Under the pieces are notes generated by a model. The model worked only from the letters and a program-made list of their open reading frames with translations. It was not told the DNA's origin and made no database searches. Both the position numbers and the translations under genes were made by a program. This document shows, piece by piece, positions 1 to 10,400 of a stretch of DNA of 64,000 nucleotides (the stretch's first letter is position 1; each line of letters opens with the position of its first letter). The stretch covers positions 745,854-809,853 of the forward strand of contig NW_012236523.1 in the NCBI RefSeq assembly GCF_000787575.1, given 5' to 3'. This DNA comes from Acytostelium subglobosum LB1 (taxonomy: Eukaryota; Evosea; Eumycetozoa; Acytosteliales; Acytosteliaceae).

Positions 1-671
1 ACTTGATCTTGAATCGTCTAGAGTTGTGCTCCAACAGTGATGGTACACATGATTTGAGGTACTTGTTCCAATGTTGCTCTGCAAACCAAACTGATCGCAA
101 TGACTCTTTGCACTCACCAATCATCAAGTTATCAATCTTATAATCCTGATCGATGCCCAAGTATGCCAATGACTCATCCCTCACCCACTCAATACATTGG
201 AACAACACTGATTGATCTGGACTCCAGAATGTATCCATATGTTTGATCATCCTCTCCATGCTCTCCATTGACAACCCTGTCATTGTTTGATTGATTGAAT
301 GAATGAATGAATGAGATATGGATTGGAGTGATTGATGGACATGTCTACATACATGATGAACCAAGCCAGAGGTATGGAGGTGATGAACTTGGATATTGAT
401 CATCGATTGTGATGATCAGATTGACTGGAGGTAGTTCGACGATTGGATATCTTGTATCCTTGCCACCTGACACCTCTTCAACAACTAGATTGAAACAATC
501 CTGTAAGTTTATATTTATAGTAACTTGATATGTATTATCATCAATAGTTGATAATTGATCTGAATAGATTGATTTCAATACTTCAATCTCTTGTTGACCT
601 GCTGATTGATAGTCATCAACATCAACATCCTCCACATCTTCTACATTTTCAACAACATAAATATCATCCAT
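1..671 (-). CDS. RWD domain protein, N-terminus of an RNF14-like RBR E3 ubiquitin ligase (partial)
   Basis: The start codon is at 671-669 (protein begins MDDIYVVENVEDVED). Exon 1 is 671-353; an intron with donor GTATGTAG and acceptor ACAG occupies 352-277; exon 2 runs from 276 off the left edge. The visible part is an acidic N-terminus followed by an RWD domain, with the family's YPSSSPP turn and, after the splice, WLSMESMERMIKHMD and a LFQWVEWVRDESLAYLG helix. That order and spacing (YPSSSPP, KWL, helix, LF-W--FL-EE-LAYL) is the N-terminal RWD of RNF14/ARA54. In that family the RWD domain is followed by a RING-between-RING catalytic module that transfers ubiquitin through a cysteine; here that part lies outside the window, so ligase activity is inferred. 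Other RWD proteins (GCN2, RWDD) are less similar in the second helix. Confidence 0.75.
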
Positions 672-1251
672 TTGTATTATTGTTATATCAATATTTATTA
701 TTATTATTACTATTACTAGTGTGACATTGTTTGTTTGTTTGATTGGTTGATAGAATGATTGAATGATTGAATGGTTGGTTGGCTGGATGAAGCTGGATGA
801 GAAACATTCCTTGTTCTTGTGCAATTCTTGGATCATTCCTTTTCAAAGTGGGGAACACAAACCCTCAACCCTAACCCTCGCCCTAACCCTCGCCCTTGAC
901 CTCGACTATTACCTCGCAATCTGCAGATTGATCAACGATTGTCATTGGAGTTTGGTATGAATGACAGGAGGAGGATGTTTGTGTTTTATTGATTGACTGG
1001 GCTGTATGTATTGATTGTTGAGCCAGCCAAGCCTAACCAAGTCAAGCTAAGTCAAGCTTAAGCTTGTTGTTGGGTGCTGCTGGGTGTTGTCGTTTGTCAA
1101 TACATATTATATTGATTATATAATCGTTGTTGTTGTTGTTGTTATTGTTATTGTTGTTTACTGCTGCTGCTGTTGATGGTTGATGATGTTGTTGATGATG
1201 ATGATTTGACTTGACCATCAATCGATCAATCAATAGAGGTTGGTTGGTTTC
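672..1251. other. Intergenic region with simple repeats
   Basis: No gene seen. It is the 5' side of the RNF14-like gene and the 3' side of the gamma-carbonic-anhydrase-like gene. It holds CTTGTT/GTT triplet tracts near 1125-1200, GATTGAATGATT tetranucleotide tracts near 745-785, and a short degenerate array of CCCTAA/CCCTCG units at about 862-897 that resembles a telomere-type repeat. Confidence 0.6.
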
Positions 1252-2406
1252 TTAATAATATTCACCGCTGAAGCCAACCTGGATACCCTGTTGCTCGGCG
1301 TCTACATATACACTGGATGGGTTGTGCAGGCCCAGATCCTGGTTGTGTTGCTGTGCGTACTTGTGGTACTGGACGGCCTGGTCGTGAATGTTGATGATCT
1401 CCTCCTCGGTGAGCTTGCGCACAAACTTGGCTGGACGGCCTGCCCACAACTCGCCCGACAGTACTCTAGCGCCCTTGGGCAGGATAGAGTTGGCTGCCAA
1501 TATCGAGTTTGTCTCGACGTATGAACCTGGCTCCAAAATCGATCCCATTCCAATCAAACAGTTCTCCTCAACAGTGCATGCTTCGAGTACACAGTTGTGA
1601 CCTGTAATGTAGTCGCATCATATTTGATTGATTGATTGATTGGAATGATTCCAAAGTGATTGATTGAGTGTTGAGTGTAAGAATCATATGTCCCTGTTTG
1701 ATTGATCGATCGAGTCAGTGTGATCACACAACATACCGATGGTTGTGAAATGACCAATGACGGTTGATCCATCATGGTCCAGTGACAGAGGTCTTGTGGC
1801 CTCTCTGATGATGGTTCCATCCTGAATGTTGGTGAAGTTTCCAATGTGAATTAAGTTTACATCAGCTGTGATCGCATGTCGTGAGGTAGTATGTGTTAGT
1901 CGATCAATCAATCCAATCAATCAATAGTCGATGTCCGTACCTTTGATAACACAGCTGTACCATACGGATGATCCATAGTTGAGTGCAACATTACCAATGA
2001 TGCTGGCAGATGGTGCAACAAAGACACTTAGTGGCACTCTTGGGTATAGTCCCCAAACAGTTGGGATAGCTATACTGTTCTTATTGTAAAATGGAATGAG
2101 TGTCTTGTGCTTGTTGTCTAGAGGGGTGTGTGGCGCGTGATATGTCAGCGAATGATCGATCATCATCATCAACATTATCATCATCAGGTCTGTCAGTCAC
2201 TCGGCGGACATACATTGATCCAAGTATCGCTCGATATGGTTCTCATTCTCGTTGAACTTTTTCAAGGGAGTAGTGTCGTATGGCAACTGATTGTCCTTGT
2301 TGTTCCAGTATGTGCAGAACGATCTGACCTGCTTGCCATCGGCACCTGTCGACCTGTACAATGTAGAGACGATAGTCGTGCTCTTTCTACAGAACTGTTT
2401 GATCAT
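1252..2406 (-). CDS. Gamma-carbonic anhydrase-like protein, mitochondrial (282 aa)
   Basis: Four exons: 2406-2214, 2117-1941, 1865-1737 and 1601-1252, all joining in frame (849 nt). The N-terminus (MIKQFCRKSTTIVST...) is basic and Ser/Thr-rich, typical of a mitochondrial presequence. The body is a left-handed beta-helix hexapeptide-repeat protein of the gamma-CA family: SIIGNVALNYGSSVW, IGNFTNIQDGTIIRE, TTIGHNCVLEACTVEE, LIGMGSILEPGSYVE, GELWAGRPAKFVRKLTEEE. In plants, algae and amoebae such proteins form a matrix-side domain of respiratory complex I. Of the three histidines that bind zinc in active members only the IGH histidine is seen; the first position reads R (GTIIREA) and the third reads E (VLEAC). 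I therefore expect a non-catalytic or CAL-type subunit, not an active carbonic anhydrase. Family assignment is strong; complex I membership is inferred. Confidence 0.9.
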
Positions 2407-3010
2407 TCTGATTATATATATATATATAATAAGTAGTAATAAGTTTGAGTTGTAATGTGTAAAGAAGAGACTTGAGTGTGAGTCTCGCGATTCTCTTGAA
2501 CTCACTTTGATCATTCTGCACCCAACCCTGCGCTTTCTAATATTTATTTTGCAAAATCAAAATAACGTTACTGAATGATATCGGCTTGGACCTCGTACAT
2601 GTATGTTGTTGGTATGGAATCAATCCAAAATATAACTGTTGCGACTGGACCAGAGTGGATGATTGATCAATGATTGTGTTTTTTTAGATGTCAACACAAC
2701 AAACAGTATCAACTACATCCACAATCTAAACAATATAAATGGTATATTATTGATGTTGATTGACATGTCTCGTCTTGTCTATGTCTATCTTTGATGTTTG
2801 TGTTGTGTCTAGAAGTGATAGAGAGCCAATGGATTATCCATTTTCAATCCAGAACTTGTCTAAAGGTCAAAAGGAGCTAAAGTTGTTCACTTTTTGAAAG
2901 TTTGAAAAGTAAGTTGTGAAACGAGTTTATCGTTATTGCGCATTGAGGCATACAGATACGCATTCATACAAATAATATAATATATACAAACAGATAATTA
3001 ATATAAAAGG
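2407..3010. promoter_or_regulatory. Divergent intergenic/promoter region between gamma-CA-like gene and RPB8
   Basis: This 0.6 kb region serves both divergent genes. It has an alternating TA tract near 2417-2430 and an A/T-rich stretch just before the RPB8 start. Splice-like signals (GTATGTTG at about 2601, TTTTTTTAG at about 2681-2689, TTGTGTCTAG near 2811) and short open stretches are present, but no convincing protein results. They could belong to a small unrecognised transcript. Confidence 0.4.
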
Positions 3011-3740
3011 ATGTCAGCTATATTATACGAAGATACATTCGAAGTCAAGGAAATCGATCCTGATGGAAAGAAGTTTGATAGAAGTATGTGATCGATCATT
3101 CAATCATTCACTCGACCTCAATCACATCAATTGATTGATGTGATCACACAAGACTACAATAACACATACAACAACTACATCATCAACAACAGCAGCAGTA
3201 TCGATTGTAAACAGCATCAACAGCATCAACAACAACAACAATATACGCATCATTAGAATGTTTGATTGATGTAGTTACTAACATGTCTTGTGCGACAAAC
3301 AGCATCTAGATTCATTTGTTATGGCGAGAGCTATGAGATGGATATGCATTTGGATATAGCTACACATATCTATCCAATGGAGCATGAGAAGTTCAAGATG
3401 GTGTTGGCTTCATCACTCAGCTTGGATGGCTCGATCGACTCTGGCTTCGAACCAAGCAACAAGCCAACACTTGCCGATAAGTTCGACTATGTTATGTACG
3501 GAAAGATATTCAGATACCAGAAGGACAACTCTTCATCCAAAGTGTAAGTGATCATCCTCAATCAGTTGAATGAAGTTGATTGATCGACTCGCTTACTCAT
3601 TCATTCAATCAATCAATCAAATGAACAGTTCAATCTTTGCATCATTCGGTGGACTGCTGATGCTGTTGATTGGCGATCCAAAGTACATGCAGGGTCTGGA
3701 GCTGGACGCTCGTATTTACTTGTTGATTAAAAAGATATAA
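3011..3740 (+). CDS. polr2h: DNA-directed RNA polymerases I, II and III subunit RPABC3 (RPB8), 141 aa
   Basis: Three exons, 3011-3083, 3303-3543 and 3629-3740, total 426 nt in frame. The product is the shared OB-fold subunit of all three nuclear RNA polymerases. Recognisable blocks are an N-terminal LYEDTFEVKEIDPDGKKFDR, the YEMDMHLDIATHIYP strand, KFKMVLASSLSLDG, the DYVMYGKIFRYQ strand, and the C-terminal FGGLLMLLIGDPKYMQGLELDARIYLLIKKI with the usual terminal hydrophobic residues. Length is close to the human 150 residues. Intron 1 (219 nt) is long for this window, carries CAACAA repeats and a TACTAACA branch-site-like sequence. The gene converges on the lipase gene, whose stop lies 83 bases downstream on the other strand. 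Confidence 0.95.
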
Positions 3741-3822
3741 TGATGTTGATGATAAAGCAGCACAAGAGGTTCGCTTCCTCTTTTGAGACTCGGACATCTT
3801 ATCTTTTCATTGATTCAATCAT

Positions 3823-6024
3823 TCAAGATGACATCGTGGTTGGCCATACTTCAATGGCTTCCTCGGTCACAACTTGCTCTTGCGATGGCTCTGGTACTGG
3901 CGCTGGCGCTGGCTCGGACACTGGCGATGGCTGTGAGGCGGGTACAACTTGCACGCCATTGGCAATTGTATTGATGATCGTCGTCGTCTTCGTCGTAGGT
4001 ATACTCTCTTCTGCTGGTGAAATTCTATTTACATTGTTGTTGTTGTCGTCTTGTTCGTCTTTGTGTTCTTCCTTGTCATTATCATCATCATCATCATCGC
4101 TTAAGTAATCAGATACATCATCAGTATCGCCCGCCAGCACTGGCGGCTTAATATCAGAGACAATGTCACCATTGTCCATCAGTACAAACTCGCTTAGATA
4201 GTTCTCTGGCGTGATGTCGTTGAGCATCTGTAGACACGATGACAGGGCGTTCTCGTAGTTGTCGGGGAAGTGATCGGTGAGTAACGTGCTCGATATAATG
4301 ATCTCGCCAAACAGTGCCGGGTTGGAACGCTCCATCACATGGTGCTTGTCGCGTTGCTCCATCTTGTATATCCTGTAGATGTCGCCCGGTGGCAGCATCG
4401 TGCTCTCGGACAATATGCTCTTGGTCGCCACGATATTGACCTCGCGACTCACGCGCAGGAAGCCTGCAATCTTGTTGGTCATCTCCTCGCCCAGCGTGTT
4501 GCCAGCGGCCAGAATCTGGAAGGACTTTTGAATGAGGTTGGTGTTGCTCTCGAGTAACGAGCAGACCATTGTCTTTAGATGTTCCAGTGATTGGTAGCTG
4601 AGTCGTGGTATCATATCGTCGTTGAGTACAAAGCTTGTGATCAATCTCTTTGTACTCTCGTCCAGCGCCATCTCAAACGATGTCACGCAAGGTGGCGCGA
4701 AAGCGTAGCAATGTATCGGCAGGTCTGGGTACTCTGCGTGGAACAACAACGTGAACAATGCCGCTGTGCCCGCGCCCAAGCTATGTCCAACTGGAACCAA
4801 TCTATATCCTGGATGTTCCTGTTTATGTTGATTGAATGTGCGTCAGTGAGAATGTCGTTGGCTGATCAATCAATCATCGCTCGATCATACATCTAATTGT
4901 TGTACAAGAAGTGAGGAGAGCTCGTTGAACTTGTTGCGGGCACATCGCAGGATTCCATTGTGGGCGTAGCCTTTGAGGAACTTGGTGTTGGTGGCCACGA
5001 GGTCGGTGAGGATGTCGCGTGCGTGGAATGTGCCGCGAATGGATAGGATGATTGATTTGGTCTTGTGATCAATGGCGACAAAGTGTCCAGGATCAAAGTT
5101 GGTGCTCGTGAATCGATAGCATATAATGTCGTCTTTGCCAATGCCTGTATGCTCGCACAGCACCTGCACATTCAAGCTGTCGGTGCCCGTCACACCCTGT
5201 ATAACATTGCGCTTGGTATAATAACTGTAGACGTACTTGGAGCCAAAGCTTGCTGCGGCGAATCGCATGTAATGTGATGCCAATCGTACAAACTCCTTGT
5301 CCTCCTTATGCTCGCCCGATGCAATATGCGCGTTCTTATAATAACTATCCAACAGCAACAAGCCTGTCAACATGTCGAACTTTGAATAAGGTACATCCTT
5401 GAAGAACTTTGTGAACAATGTCTCTATCTCTCCCAATGCCTCCTCTCTTCATTGATTGAGTGAGTGAGTGAGTCTTGCAAGTCTCGCGCCATACCATATG
5501 AGTGATACATACGTCTCTGGTGAGATGAACATTTGTTTGATTCGATTGTTGAATGTCCTGAATGAACTCTGTATTGATGAGAACCAGGAGGATGATTCTT
5601 CTTGTTGTTGTATCCCATCATGTATTGGTGGTGAAGTTGAAGGTGAAGATGTAGATGATGAAGATGAGGAGGATGAATTCAAACTTGGACTATGTAATAT
5701 ATCATCGCCAGTTGTTTGAGCAATGTCTGGATAAGTCATTGGTAACATCTCAATTGGTATTGTAAAGTTGACAGAGTTGGAGTGCATATGTTCGAAAGGG
5801 TCGCACTCACTAGAGTCCACATCCACAACAGTCGACTTGTTGAACACAGGTGTTGTTGCTCTACTGTTCTCTAAATGTGTCGTTGCCGTGGTCGTCGTAG
5901 CATTGTCTACCGCTTTGTTTGTTGAGGATGTCATAACCTCAACAACAAGGTCATTATGTAACAGTTCTCGCTCATGTTCATGTTCATGTTGCTCAGAATT
6001 AGAGTTTGAGCCCAACTCAGTCAT
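3823..6024 (-). CDS. Class 3 lipase, sn1-specific diacylglycerol lipase-like (687 aa)
   Basis: Three exons: 6024-5513, 5446-4891 and 4818-3823 (2064 nt). Residues 1-170 are low-complexity and Ser/Thr/acidic. The alpha/beta-hydrolase domain follows: FVAIDHKTKSIILSIRG with a TFHARDILTDL segment near residue 305, the nucleophile elbow GHSLGAG with the catalytic Ser at about 369, and LNDDMIPRLS near 415 as the likely catalytic Asp region. This pattern matches lipase_3 enzymes of the DAG lipase type, which hydrolyse diacylglycerol to monoacylglycerol. The metazoan four-helix membrane domain is not evident, so the enzyme is probably soluble or peripherally bound. The last about 110 residues are an acidic (poly-Asp) and Pro/Ala/Glu-rich tail. 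The position of intron 1 is my best choice among competing sites (GTATGTAT donor, GAAG acceptor). Confidence 0.85.
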
Positions 6025-7456
6025 TGCTTGCTTCTTTCTTCAAAGTTGTTATATATATATATATATAATGTATAATGTAATGTAATGGAATGTTTGTATT
6101 AGTGTAAGATGAGTGAATGAATGAGATAAAGTGAATGAATGAGAGAAGGAAATAAAGTGTTAGAGGTGGTGGAAGTTCTCCAAAACATGAGAGAGGGTTG
6201 CGCGTCTAAGACAATTTGTTGCAACGTTGGTGGGGTTCACTGTGAGAGAGTTCTTTCGGCTTCATTCTATTCTTTCATTCATTCCACCAAAGGTTAACAG
6301 ATATTTATTTTATTCAAATGAATAATAAATAACATTACATTACACGACTGGCTCATAATATTATATTATATGGACACATTCTGGATCAAGGTATAAAGTA
6401 ATTATCTCCTTTTAAACTTTAATAATTACATGTTACTTTGCCAACAGGATTGATAATTATGTTTATTGTTGTTGATGTAGTTGTTGGAGCATTGTAATCA
6501 ATCAATCAACCAATCAATCTGTTAGTTATGCCACATCATCAGCATCATCATCAACAACAACAACAACACCCCACAACAACATGATTAGATTCTTTGAAGA
6601 GTCGTCTTGAAGTCTTGTTTGCTTAAGCCACAACTTGTTATTAAGGGGGATGATGATGATGATGATGAAAGCAGTTCAACCACCTGTTGGCTTTATTCAA
6701 TCCAGTCGAACAGATAGATACATTCAGACCAGAACAACCAAGATAATGATAGTACGACAAACCACTCACCCCCAATAATACCTGTTGTATGGTTCCAACA
6801 ACAAACTAACCAACCTGCAAACATAATGTCTAGACTAGTCTTTAGCCATGTTGTACAGGGTTGGCCAAGAACTAAGTATGAGTGAGATGTTGGCCCAAGA
6901 CGTAGGTGTGGGATTCGCCCTCTTGTTTTGCCCATGATGATGTGTTCAGAGTACCGATCACGTTGATGACCTTCCATTCGTCTCCACAAAACTTAAAAAT
7001 AGGGCCTACTTGATCGAGTGATGGACCACACGAATCGAGGCCTTGATGATCGGATCTGACTCCAGGAATTGTTTTCAATATGGGCCTGCCACTGCGCTCT
7101 ACTTTCCACGATGTATGGATGTTACATTGATTGATGCATCAATCATCGCCTCCTTTTTCAGCGGCTGTGATCTAGAACCTCTTCACTCATACCCACCCAT
7201 CATTCAACAAACATATGTTTGGTCAGGTCCTTCGTACAGCCATCCTTTGTCGTCCCAATTCTGTCTTGGCAGCTGGCTAGCTGACTTGGTTCCGTCATCC
7301 GTCCATCCGTCCCTTCACAATCATGATCAACATTTATGTTTGAGTGTTCCATCGATCAATCACTCATTCATTCATTCACATTATTCAATCAAACAAGGTT
7401 GTAATATTATTATTATTATTTATTATTTATTATTATATTTAAGATATAGATAGAAT
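6025..7456. other. Intergenic region, 1.4 kb, no gene recognised
   Basis: It separates the divergent lipase and IPT/TIG genes. It contains TA repeats near 6051-6070, CAT/CAA triplets near 6538-6580, a GATGAT tract near 6650-6670 and ATT repeats near 7405-7440. Open stretches on the minus strand at 6693-7078 look like fragments without family resemblance, and no spliced model could be built. Confidence 0.45.
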
Positions 7457-10400
7457 ATGAAGTTACATATATTCTTTCTATCTCTAGCACTGACGGTGTG
7501 TGCTCTAGTCATCCACTTAAGCCCCGTCAATGCCACCATCTCTACACCTGCACCCAAACAATATCCTGGAAATGGTTTTATGTAAGTTGCCATCATCATA
7601 ATGGGATAGTTCCACTCACCCAATCAATCACTAACTCACTCACTCACTCCGATCAATCAATCAATCAATTCATAAAGGTATGATATCTTACAATTGTCTG
7701 GTGTTGATTGTAATACTGGATCGAGTTCAATGATCTCCAGCTCTTTGGCAAATTCGTTCTATACGGTGACAATCTCTGGCACGCAATACACTGCACGTGG
7801 AACATTTGGCAGTGTGATCAATGCTGATCACGCCAATTGGTTGGCCACAAACTTTGCCGCAAGGGAGGCAGCCGGTTATTATATCGGAGGCTATCGTCTT
7901 TCCACATCCGACGACTTCTACTACCCTGACGAGAGCCCCTTCAGGGGCCAGAAGCTGTACACCTACTCCAACGGTCGCTGCTACAAGTACTGCGCCTTCC
8001 CCCAAATGTCCAATGACCCGACCAAGAACCAGCCCACCCCCAACGGCATGTTCCTCCAGAACAAGGCCAAGGTGTGGACCTCGGTCCCTGCCTACACCTG
8101 TTCGGGCTGGTTCCTCGTGGAGTGGATGAGCAACTTTGCGCCCTACGTCCCATCGATCCCCACGATTGGCGGTGTGTTCACAATAACCAATCTTGTGAAC
8201 GCCGTCAACAACTTTGGTTGGTTCTCTATCTCTGTGTACGTGGTGGACGCCAGTGCCAACAACGCAGTCCTCTTCACCCCAACCTACCTCAGCACTGCAG
8301 GCAACACAATGACCTACAACTTCTCGTCGGCCAATCATTATGGCGCGGGCATCACACCCAAGATCCGTATAACAGACGTTGGCGGTGGCGGCATGCGTAC
8401 CTACGACTTGCCATTTGAGTACGAGCTCCCTTACGCCTCGATGGTGTACCCACCCAACAACATGCAGTCTGGCTCCACCCTGACCATTGTCGGAGGCAAC
8501 TTTGGCGATGGCACATCAGGCGTGCCAACTTTCTCGTTCGGTACCAATCCAACACCTTGCACCAATGTCCAATACCTGGTGCCACACACAGTCGTCACAT
8601 GTACAATGCCCTTCACACCCTCCGACACCTACTACCTCTATCCATTCACCATCACCCTTGCAAATGGAAGGAAGACCCAATCCAATCCCCCAATTTGTAA
8701 GTTGTTATGGTTGGAACTATTCCGTCGCCAAACACTCAATCATATATACTTACCTACCCTATAGACCATGCTCCAACCTTGCGCGCCATTAGAATTTACC
8801 AGACTGTTTCTGCAGTAGCTACTGTCAGGGCTGGCATCTCCGTGGCCACTTCTGTCGACAACAACAAGGCCTACCAAGGAATCATCCAAACTTATGATCA
8901 GATGCTCTTCATCAGAAAGATCATCCCATTCGACATCACCACCAGCCTTTGGGTTGGTGCCCAGGGTTCGTTCGGCAATGGAGTAACTATTAGCAATTTG
9001 GGAGGACCCCGCGATAACCAAGTCCTCACCGCCCCCAACTCCTACGCCTGCTCCCCCGGCTACTTCTGCTCTGGCCTCTCCAACTTGCCAGGATCCGGTG
9101 TCTACTCCTTGGGCTACAACCCCAATGATAACACACAACCTGCCAACATGAATGGCAAACCCGGCGGTGGCGAGCTCACCTTCTTTGGAGTTGACCCAGC
9201 CAACGCCACGTCCAACCCTGTGTTCCAGATCGCCACCACCGGTGACACCATCTTCTTCAACGTCGCCGGCAGTGTTGGATTCCGCTACAGTGCGCGTGCC
9301 TACTACCTGGACGGTGTTGCTGGCCCTGGCCCCATCACATACATCAACTCCACATGTCTCTCGTTGTACATCCCTGCCGGCTCAGGACAGGCCACTCACA
9401 ACCTCAATGTCACCATCGAGTCGATGCCATGTTTGACCGGAACATACGTCTACAAGCCATCCAACATAGCTTCAGTAAGCTCGGTGTCTGCGCTCGGTGG
9501 AACGATCGTTGTGAATGGTATCAACTTTGGTACTGTTGCCAATCAGATCGTTGTCCTCATCGGAACACAGCCATGCACATCGGTGAGTATTCTCGTGAAC
9601 CATCTGAAGTTCCAATGTACCGCACCACCTGGCAAGGGCGCCAACCTCATCCTCTCAGTGTCGGTCAATGGACAGACAACCACTGGCTTCTTCAGCTACG
9701 ATGCCCCTGCCATCACCAGCATTGTTCAGACTGGCACCCAGTTGTTGATTACCGGTACAAGCTTTGGAATCGACTCCTCCGCCCTGGTCATCACCCCACC
9801 ATGCCCACAGCTGGCCGCATTCACCACCACTGCCATTCAATCATTTACATGCACCTACCCAATCAACCCGACCAACGCCGGCTACAACGTCTCACTCGGC
9901 AACCAGAACAGCAATATCTACGACTTTGCATGGCAGCCAACTATCAGTGACGTCACTCCCACCCACGTCGCGCCAGGTGGCACCGTCACCATCACCGGTA
10001 CATTCTTGTCCCTCACCCGTTACAATGGCTCGCAAACTGCTAACGGCATCTCGATCAACAATCTCAACTACTGCACTGGCGCAACATTGCTTGATGTAGG
10101 CGCTGCCAGTATGAGGATCACATGTTCCGCCCCTTCATCTCAGGGCACCAACATGCCTTTGAAGGTCGTCATCGATGGCAAGTCCACCTCCACCCTACCA
10201 ATCACCATCAACATGCCAACTACCTCTAGTATCACATTCAGCACAACCACCAACAATGTTACCATTGTGGGCAAGAACTTTGGCGATGACCCTTCACTCA
10301 TCACCATCTACTTCAACTTGATACCCGTGGCCGTGGACCAGGTGCTCCAGACCGGATTGCCTATCGGTTCCAAAACACTGATTGCTCGCGTGCCCAACAA

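Noticed and set aside
1642-1652. GGAATNATTCC as a heat-shock element
   Set aside because: Heat-shock elements have GAA and TTC blocks spaced by two bases; here the spacing is three and the sites are inside introns of housekeeping genes.
2661-2770. Possible start of mitochondrial ribosomal protein uL13 (KWYIIDVD)
   Set aside because: The resemblance is seven residues only; the expected LGR-AS continuation is missing and the frame stops at once.
6693-7078. Overlapping minus-strand open frames in the intergenic region before the TIG gene
   Set aside because: They have mixed frames, no recognisable motif, no splice pair that unites them, and composition like other non-coding DNA here.
7727-8338. 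Long minus-strand open frame inside the TIG gene
   Set aside because: It is the antisense of a GC-biased coding exon, has no domain likeness and conflicts with a clear signal peptide and TIG repeats on the plus strand.
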